Assembly: GCA_951799405.1 (NCBI GenBank)
Contig: OX637332.1
Location: 12,777,001 to 12,841,000 of the forward strand
Reading direction: 5' to 3'
From: Agapetus fuscipes
Taxonomy: Eukaryota; Arthropoda; Insecta; Trichoptera; Glossosomatidae
Length of the DNA stretch: 64,000 nucleotides
The first letter of the stretch is position 1. Every line of letters begins with the position of its first letter. The position numbers were made by a program, and so were the translations under genes. Shown here piece by piece: positions 56,870 through 64,000 of the stretch. A model generated the notes under the pieces. It had not been told where the DNA came from. It saw nothing but the letters and a program-made list of their open reading frames with translations, and searched no databases.

Positions 56870-57478
56870 AAAGCAATAAACTGTTTTAAAACAACAAAAT
56901 CTTCAACATAAATCTTGATAAATGAAATACGCATGCAGGTTTGGTGTTTGTTTAGATAAAATGAGTGCAATTTAAACGGTGATAGGAAATTTTATGAACA
57001 AGGTTGGCTCATTGCAGTTTTCCACTATGTCAATGTTTCTAAATGTCTCATACTCATCTGCAATAAGTCATTTAAATCCTCTTTCATGATGAAATACGAC
57101 AAGATAAAAAATTGCACTTTTGCCAATCATTTTTTTTTAAATCTTGTCTCTCAAAATAACAAAGCAACGGACCGAGATTATAGATACTTTTAAAAGATAG
57201 ACTACTTTTAGATCAATCTAGCATAAAGCAAAAGCACAAAAGAGCACAATGCCATGATCATTTTCAGATAATGAATGCACGACCAAGAAAACAAGCGGAT
57301 CAAAGATCTATTGATCCTATGTATAAGATTGTGTGTCACAGTAATTACCAAAGATTGCAAAGAAAGAAAAAGGATGAGCGTAGGTACATGAAATAAGTGC
57401 TAAGCGTTGAGGATACGAAAACAGGATGCAAAAACAGGGAAAATGAAGATTGCATGCAAATTTTGAGAAATGAACTTC
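56870..57478. other. No gene seen
   Basis: AT-rich, no supported feature. Confidence 0.5.
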
Positions 57479-57479
57479 G

Positions 57480-57797
57480 TCCGGTTAGTGGCTCAGTTGG
57501 TAGAGTGCTGGTATTCCATGCTGAGAGCTCAAGTTCGAATTCCACCGTGAGTGTCAGAAATGATTTCCCGTTTCGGTGCTTATTTTCAAGCCCCTTAATA
57601 AAATACCGGCAAGGTTTACTCAGCCTTCACAAAAAATGAATACCAGCCCCCTGGGAAACTGGTAAACCCCACTTCAACTCAAGTGGTTGGCGCAAGGCCG
57701 GCCCCCTTGTATGTAAAAAATAGATTCATGCGAAACCCTTTGGAGATAACGCGGCAAGAATTTACACTATGTGTGTAGCTTAGTTGCGTTTTGCGTT
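57480..57797 (+). repeat. tRNA-derived SINE (family A)
   Basis: Near full length. The head has GTGGCTCAGTTGGTAGAG and B box AAGTTCGAATTCC. The body matches the copy at 54387 and the end is GTGTAGCTTAGTTGCGTTTT. Confidence 0.9.
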
Positions 57798-57799
57798 TG

Positions 57800-58670
57800 C
57801 ATTCGGAGAGGAACTGGCCACTCATAGCGGAAATATGGGAGGATACAGTCACATCTACTGTAACACTCCATAATTCACAAGTTTGTAATGATTATAATGG
57901 TGGCATTAATCGCTTGAAAGTTTCTCCATATCATTACATCTGCAACAATTGTGAAAACGTACATGCATATCCTTAGTAAGTTGTTCCATTAGCCATAAAT
58001 TAAACAATACAAGCTATGTACCTTGCTTTGAAAGTGTCTATTTAAAGGAGATAACAATCGAAAAACGTGCGATTTTTTTTTGTTGTTGGTGTAAAAGTCA
58101 AATAGCGATTTAAACTGAAAAGTATTTTTGTAGAAAAAATATTGTGTAGGAAAGCAATGTATGACGCGAAATGCCAATATTTATTGCACTTCCATCGGTG
58201 AATGGAAAGCCGCTTGTAAGCTCAGATAAAACTCACTCCCTTCCGATAAAAATGAAATCAATTCGAAAATAAAATTTAAAGTCATGCAAACTCATGCCGG
58301 CGTACTGAAAGCACTCTCAGTAATTTTACAACGAAAATGCACTTTAACACAAACAATGGATTTGCTGCATTTTTTTTTTTTTGGTTGATTTCATGATCAG
58401 ATAAAATGACTTCACTCGGATATTTTCAAACGGATAAAAATAATCTTACTTGAATTGTGAAGTTCATCTTAATTGATTTCTGAGAAAAATATTAAGTACT
58501 TGAATTTCATGTAGAGTGTTATTAAACATTGTTTTCAATTTCAATGGAATCATTAAGTACATTCAAATGAAAATGTGGAGCTTACTTCATAATAGGATTT
58601 TTATTACATTAAAAAAGCTTGGGATATCAGACTACTATTAAGAGCAACTTATTGTATTGAACTACTCCAT
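57800..58670. other. No gene seen
   Basis: AT-rich, no supported ORF or repeat. Confidence 0.5.
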
Positions 58671-58674
58671 TTCA

Positions 58675-58918
58675 TCGTTGTTCTGGCAATAGGTCGTATG
58701 TCAAGGGTTTTCGATTTCCTTTTTGTGACGCCATTTGATGGGAAAAAAGTCATTTTATGTAGCTACAATACCTCCCATGTCACACATTATCATCAGTACA
58801 GTATGGTTTATGACATGGAAGGTATTCCAATCGTATAAAATTTGTCTTTCCCTATAAAATGGTATCATAAAGGGGAAGTCGAAATTTTTTGACATATGAC
58901 CTATTGCCAGAACAACGA
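58675..58918. mobile_element. Palindromic MITE, 244 bp
   Basis: Terminal inverted repeats begin TCGTTGTTCTGGCAATAGGT. Inverted similarity continues inward (TATGTCAA, TTTCGA, ATACC(T)TCCATGTCA), so nearly the whole element can fold back. It encodes nothing. A target duplication is not clear and I cannot name the superfamily. Confidence 0.75.
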
Positions 58919-58919
58919 C

Positions 58920-59950
58920 GATTTGTTCTTTTTTGCATTATCTTACGTATTTACTTCTTATTTTTGAGTCTTAAGGGAATTTAGAAAGAATGAACGTAAA
59001 AAAGGTTGTGCAATGAGAATGGTAAAAGTAAGCGTGGATTAAAAACGAGATTGCAAGTGACTGGAATCCGCATATTGAGGAAAAAAAGAGCATGCATGAT
59101 AAAAATGATGAAATAAGTGTGCAAAGACAAAGTAAGGACATACATATCTGCGGAGGAACTGGCCAGCTCTAGCAAACTGGCGGTTGTATAAATTTACACT
59201 GTAAGATTTACACTTCATTATTCTGCAAATATTTTTGTTTTTTATTGGAGGACTGACGTCAGAATGCCGCGGTCTCCATCGCTCCCAATGGTGATCCTCA
59301 GCAAGTAGACTTGGAATGGCTCCACCACACCATCTTTCCCAACGCCTCTGTACTTCCTCTTTCACCTTCTTGTAAGAATATAATGGCTTTTACCACAAGA
59401 TCTTATCCATATTCCCTAAAACAGAGATTATTTTGTAAATATTGATTCGCTTTGTATCAGCCTGTATATTGACGTATTTTCTTTCTGGTTCTTTACAATA
59501 TCCATCGTATTTACCATCTTCTTATTTCGAGTGCAAGACGTATTTCGTGATTTTCCACGTGTAATCTCTGATTCGGATTCACAATATATCGCGGACGTGT
59601 TGCAGTGTTGCTTTTTTACGTCTTGTTCGCCGGTGTCACGTGGATGCTTGCGCGGGACGTGCCGCACGGGGGGCCGCGGCGCTGCACGGCGGAGAGCGGC
59701 CCATTACGCGCACGACCGCCGGCCAAGGGGACCCGGCGCGCTGTCGACATGTGGAGCGGGGAGGACGCTCGGGCACACCCCGTCACCGTGCCAACACACA
59801 AAACTTTAACAAAATTACCCAAATATCTGTTCCGGTTTCGTACGGAACACCTTAACTGATTGTTTGGCATTCAAGTCCGACCACAAATACTCGATCTATA
59901 GAAAATAATATTGTATATTTAATAGGCGTATATTTATAGACATCCTTGTT
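58920..59950. other. No gene called; CpG-rich island at 59595-59790
   Basis: 59625-59790 is very GC- and CpG-rich in an AT-rich neighbourhood. ORFs of 71-92 codons exist in three plus frames and one minus frame, so ORF length alone is not evidence. One plus frame (from 59605) starts with a hydrophobic run (LLFYVLFAGVTWML), weakly like a signal peptide. It could be a promoter CpG island or exon; neither is shown. Confidence 0.4.
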
Positions 59951-59952
59951 AA

Positions 59953-60360
59953 GTATTGGTGACGGGATAGCGTTACTTTATGTTAAGATTGGTTTTCATG
60001 TTGGAATAACGTTATTTTACAATTAAATATACCTACCCAACTTTTATCACAGATGAGAATAGAACCTTTCTTGAAGTAAGAAATACTTCCTTCCCTGAAA
60101 AATATATATTTGAAAATACAATTAGGTGATTGGCTTATGAGCTTCGAATGTTAATGTGTCTTTGCAACTTAGATTATATATAATATTATAGATTATAGTG
60201 TTTCCAAAAGACATGCATTACTGTCTTGCGTTACTTTATGGTTAGAGTTTTTCTTGTTAGAATAACATACCTACCCAACTTTCATCACAGAGGAGAATAT
60301 AACCTTTTTGAAGTAAGAAATACTTTTCTCTCTCAAAAATATACATTTTGAAGTATAACA
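59953..60360 (+). repeat. Direct repeat of ~150 bp, two copies
   Basis: 59953-60118 and 60216-60360 share GCGTTACTTTATG, ACCTACCCAACTTT, GAGAATA, TTGAAGTAAGAAATACTT and an AAAAATATA-ATTTTGAA end. The spacer holds an X tail fragment. A third start (GTGATACGGGATTAG) is at 60380. Confidence 0.65.
60155..60198 (+). mobile_element. Element X tail fragment
   Basis: TCTTTGCAACTTAGATTATA and a second ATTATAGATTATAG group, lying between the two copies of the 150-bp repeat. Confidence 0.65.
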
Positions 60361-60389
60361 TGAGGATATACTTGTAAATTAGTGATACG

Positions 60390-61920
60390 GGATTAGCCGC
60401 AGAACTCAAGAATAAGTACTTTACATATTGTTTTATTGGAAGTATCATACTAAAATGTAAATTGTCAAGGCACAAAATTTAGTCGTTGATCCATTTCAAT
60501 AAATTCATGAAACGAAATGTCGTACCTTGTTTCAATAAACCCGTTTACTTTGTGGGCCCAGCAGTTTCTGAAGTATAAAGTATACAATGTGTAGCAGGCA
60601 CTTAGCACAGCAACCACATCTAACGGCTCGCGAAAATAAGTATGATCCGCGATGAATGCAAATAGCCTGCTCTCAGGGCTCAAGTATTTTAAAAGGGGTA
60701 CGTTTTATTATCCGAGCGTATTTATTTTATTCGTCTTTCTACGATAATTTTTCATAATTAATATTTAATGGCCGGAGAGCGGACGAAAAACTTCATTCCA
60801 GCGTTCCAGCGTGGTGCTGATGAAAATAGTTGGGCGCGCGGGGCCAGAGCTGGGAAGAATATCAATTAGGGAACTCATTTATGAATATGCATTTTTAATT
60901 TTCTGTATTGCCCCAGAGAGTGGAGTCAAACCCTTTACTGGGAATTACGTCTGGAAGAAAGAAACTTTCCGCAGAAGGCGCTGGTCTTTATGGAATCCCG
61001 CGGATAAGAAGAATCAAAAGTTAGACAATAACCTTAACTTTACTTTAATCTCAGCTGCAGAGATACATAAACATGAGTTTCTAAGACTTAACGAATACAC
61101 TCAAGCAGATATTTCCGCAGTCAATGGAAGGAGAAAAAATATTTTTTAAACTACTATTCACAAGAATTCAGAAATTATTTTTTCAACAAACTGTGCTCTA
61201 AAAAAATATTTACTTTGTATTACGAGTATTATACAGGAAAATTATTTGCTCAATTCTGTTGATAGAGACCGAGACAATTCTCGGAAATCACAAAAACTCT
61301 ATTTAAACATCTCAGCATTTCTTATATTCTACGCAAGAGAACGTAAGTAATATCAACAATTTTTGGGCTTAACAAGTATTAAAGATTCCTTGGAAAATAA
61401 ATAAGTTAATAATGGCCGACTACATTTCATTTCAATAGTGCCCAAAAGAATCGCCGAGAAAAGTTTTTAACCAGCGCTGATATTATAATGCGTTGCCTAT
61501 ATTATACCATCAAAGCATCCAAACTTTTTCCTTGAAGTGAGTTGGGAAAACTGAGCTCTCGTCTTTGGCATTACATGATTATTTTTATGTGCACCCTAGT
61601 GAAGAAGGCGACCGAAGCTTACGGGAGTACCTATTAGGTAATAATAATACCTATGGAGAAGTTTGAAAGGAAAACTTTCTGAATGAAACGCCATCGCTCT
61701 TTGTTTGATTATGTGGATTTCCAAAAGCATAATAATACACTAACTGGTTATCATTATGGAAGGCTTAAGAAGTAATAATACACACGAATGTATTAAATTA
61801 CTATTTTCACGAAACTTCGCACTTTGCTGGCGACGAGAAGACTTTATACGCATTACATATTGTTTTTTATTATTAACACGAGGATGAACACTTACGCATA
61901 TTCATCTACCTATTCGTGCA
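60390..61920. other. No gene called; GC-richer patch at 60760-60870
   Basis: An ORF at 60811-61149 (112 codons) starts in the patch but shows no domain. Homeodomain-like ATTA words around a GC-rich core suggest a regulatory element only weakly. Confidence 0.35.
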
Positions 61921-61924
61921 TTTG

Positions 61925-62111
61925 TATCTCATTTAAGATTAATATTAAACGCATCCCCAGAAATTGACATGTATAAATTCGCTTTAACACATGCTGCATG
62001 TGGACCTACAATATAAAAACCCAATCTCAAATGAACATAAGCCCTTCAACACTTGACGACCTTCCCTGAAACAGGGGTGGCATAGGCAAAGTCAACCATT
62101 TTTTACAGTAT
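61925..62111 (-). mobile_element. Element X copy, both ends trimmed
   Basis: The middle and part of the head on the minus strand (to CCATTTTTTACAGTATAAAA). Confidence 0.75.
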
Positions 62112-62114
62112 AAA

Positions 62115-62590
62115 AACCCGATAAGTAAAATCTTTAGTTTTAAACTGAAATTAAAAATAAATACTTCATTTGTTTCACATCTACTATAAACATTTTTCTG
62201 ACTCATTTTTTGTGTTAAGTCGCCCATAAAAGTTCATTTAAAATAAGTGCAGCAATTTCATAAAAAAATATCAAGAATCCTTTATTATATTGCCCTTCGT
62301 CGTCGTCATTCGTCGTCGAGTTTCGATTTTCAAAATCAATGCCATCACAGCGGATGAAACACATTCATGCTCTATAGCAAATTAATTTTTGTATATATGC
62401 TGCAATGCGGCGAGCTTACGCGTGTGTGTTTAGAAATGTATGAAAACTTTTAGGAATTAATCTGTTTGTTCATACTAAAAATGTATGGAACAATATTGAC
62501 ATCTAGCGGCAAAACGTAAAAGTTTTTTTTACATTTTCTTTTATTTCATGCAAATTAAAAATAAAAAAAAAGCCAAATAAAAATGGATTT
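62115..62590. other. No gene seen
   Basis: AT-rich, with a short CGTCGTCGTCATTCGTCGTC run at 62299-62318. Confidence 0.5.
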
Positions 62591-62596
62591 CAATCT

Positions 62597-62668
62597 GTAA
62601 TCTAAGTTGTAAACATATATATCATTTGAGATTCATATTACATGCATTCTTACGAGCAGACATGTATA
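62597..62668 (-). mobile_element. Element X, tail-side fragment
   Basis: The tail third of X, ending abruptly at TATAAGTTC, then the tail of the next unit begins. Confidence 0.7.
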
Positions 62669-62671
62669 AGT

Positions 62672-64000
62672 TCTAATCTAATCTAATCTAAGCTGCAAAG
62701 ATATATATCATTTAAGATTTATATTAAATGCATTCCCACAAGCAGATATGTATAAGTTCCCGCTTACATATGCTGCATGTGTACTTACAACATAACAGCC
62801 CATTCCAAATGAACATAAGCCCTGCAACTCTTGCCAACCTTCCCTGAAACAAAGGTGAATTTGCAAAGTAAACCATTTTTTAAAGTATGGGTGGTCAGCC
62901 TCATACCAACCTATAAGTCAAGAAAATTATTTTGTGTATTTCTTTACATAATCTAAGTTGCAAAGATACATACCATTTAAGATTCATATTAAATGCATTC
63001 CCACACGCAGACAGGTACAATTAGTTCACGCTTACAAATGCCCAATGTGGACTTGCAAAATAAAAAAACTAATCTCAAATGAACATAAGCCCTGCAACTT
63101 TTGCCGACTTTTCCTCAAACAGAGATACAATTTGCATGGTAAACCATTGCTTACAGTATGGGTGGTCAGCCACATACTAACCTTTTAGTCAAGGAAATTA
63201 TTTTGTTTAGTTCTATAATCTAAGTTGCAAAGATACATACCATTTGAGATTCATATTAAATGCATTCCCACAAGCAGACAGGTACAAGTTCACGCTTACA
63301 AATGCCCAATGTGGACTTGCAAAATAAATAAAAACTAATCTCAAATGAACATAAGCCCTGCAACTCTTGCCGACTTTTCCTCAAACAGAGATAAAATTTG
63401 CATTGTGAACCATTGCTTACAGTATGGGTGGTCAGCCACATACTAACCTTTTAGTCAAGGAAATTATTTTGTTTAGTTCATTAATATAAGTTGCAAAGAT
63501 ACATACCATTTGAGATTCATATTAAATGCATTCCCACAAGCAGACAGGTATAAGTTCGCGCTTACAAATGCCCCATGTGGACTTATAAAATAAAAAACTA
63601 ATCTCAAATGAACATAAGCCCTGCAACTCTTGCCGACTTTTCCTCAAACAGAGATAAAATTTTCATTGTAAACCATTCTTACAGTATGGGTGGTCAGCCA
63701 CATACTAACCTATAAGTCAAGGAAATTACTTTATTAAGTTCTATAATCTAAGTTGCAAAGATACATACCATTTGAGATTCATATTAAATGCATTCCCACA
63801 AGCAGACAGGTATAAGTTCGCGCTTACAAATGCCCCATGTGGACTTATAAAATAAAAAACTAATCTCAAATGAACATAAGCCCTGCAACTCTTGCCGACT
63901 TTTCCTCAAACAGAGATAAAATTTTCATTGTAAACCATTCTTACAGTATGGGTGGTCAGCCACATACTAACCTATAAGTCAAGGAAATTATTTTATTAAG
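62672..64000 (-). repeat. Tandem array of element X, five units, runs off the window
   Basis: Units end (head side) near 62941, 63203, 63469, 63723 and 63987, giving a period of about 254-266 bp. The junction reads GTCAAGGAAATTATTTTGTT then a TAATCTAAG tail. The last two units (63485-63990) are almost identical by eye, while the first units differ more. This indicates recent unit amplification toward the window end. Confidence 0.9.

Noticed and set aside
59531..59870. Four overlapping ORFs of 71-92 codons
   Set aside because: They arise from a CpG-rich island with rare stop codons. At most one could be real, and none shows a domain.

Overview
This window looks like AT-rich, repeat-dominated animal nuclear DNA, most likely arthropod and plausibly insect. 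No operons, ribosome-binding-site spacing or long intact ORFs are visible. There are many tRNA-derived SINEs, decayed LINE reverse-transcriptase C-termini, terminal-inverted-repeat DNA transposons and fold-back elements. I found no convincing intact host protein-coding gene. The best small candidate is a 110-codon ORF with a hydrophobic N-terminus at 21997-22329. The window is probably intergenic or intronic. The species assignment is inference.

One ~250-bp interspersed element, called 'element X' here, dominates the window with more than 30 copies or fragments on both strands. It begins TTCCTTGACTTATAGG and ends in a (TTATAGA)n-like tail. Its limits are fixed by a copy at 37036-37282 that interrupts a hAT transposase reading frame and is flanked by an 8-bp target duplication (GAAGCAAA). 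The same element forms ~265-bp tandem arrays at 18.7-19.7 kb (+) and 62.7-64.0 kb (-, running off the window). The two arrays share the same inter-unit junction.

Region by region. 0-9 kb: SINE and X copies, a Harbinger-like MITE (2483-2902) and a LINE scrap. 9.2-12.1 kb: a fold-back element with a 17-bp target duplication, then two decayed tandem-repeat fields and a LINE fragment. 14.4-24.2 kb: a MITE and two ~990-bp near-identical inverted arms (14892-15882 and 23229-24219) enclosing 7.3 kb of X array, SINEs and three fold-back elements. 24-34 kb: mostly unremarkable AT-rich DNA with a few GC-rich islands. 34-38.5 kb: a degenerate short-motif repeat, then a 1.8-kb hAT transposon with 8-bp target duplication, terminal inverted repeats and a broken transposase. 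40-58 kb: dense nested SINE, LINE and X insertions and a second Harbinger-like MITE copy. 58-64 kb: a 244-bp palindromic element, a CpG-rich island and the terminal X array.

The most interesting signal is a set of fold-back elements that carry a small hairpin followed by GAA, then a self-complementary hexamer, then a non-G base. This is the layout of a minimal dimeric hammerhead ribozyme, as known in Penelope-like elements. At 20904 the exact CUGAUGA core is also present. Two of these elements have long target duplications (12 and 17 bp). Ribozyme activity is inference only.
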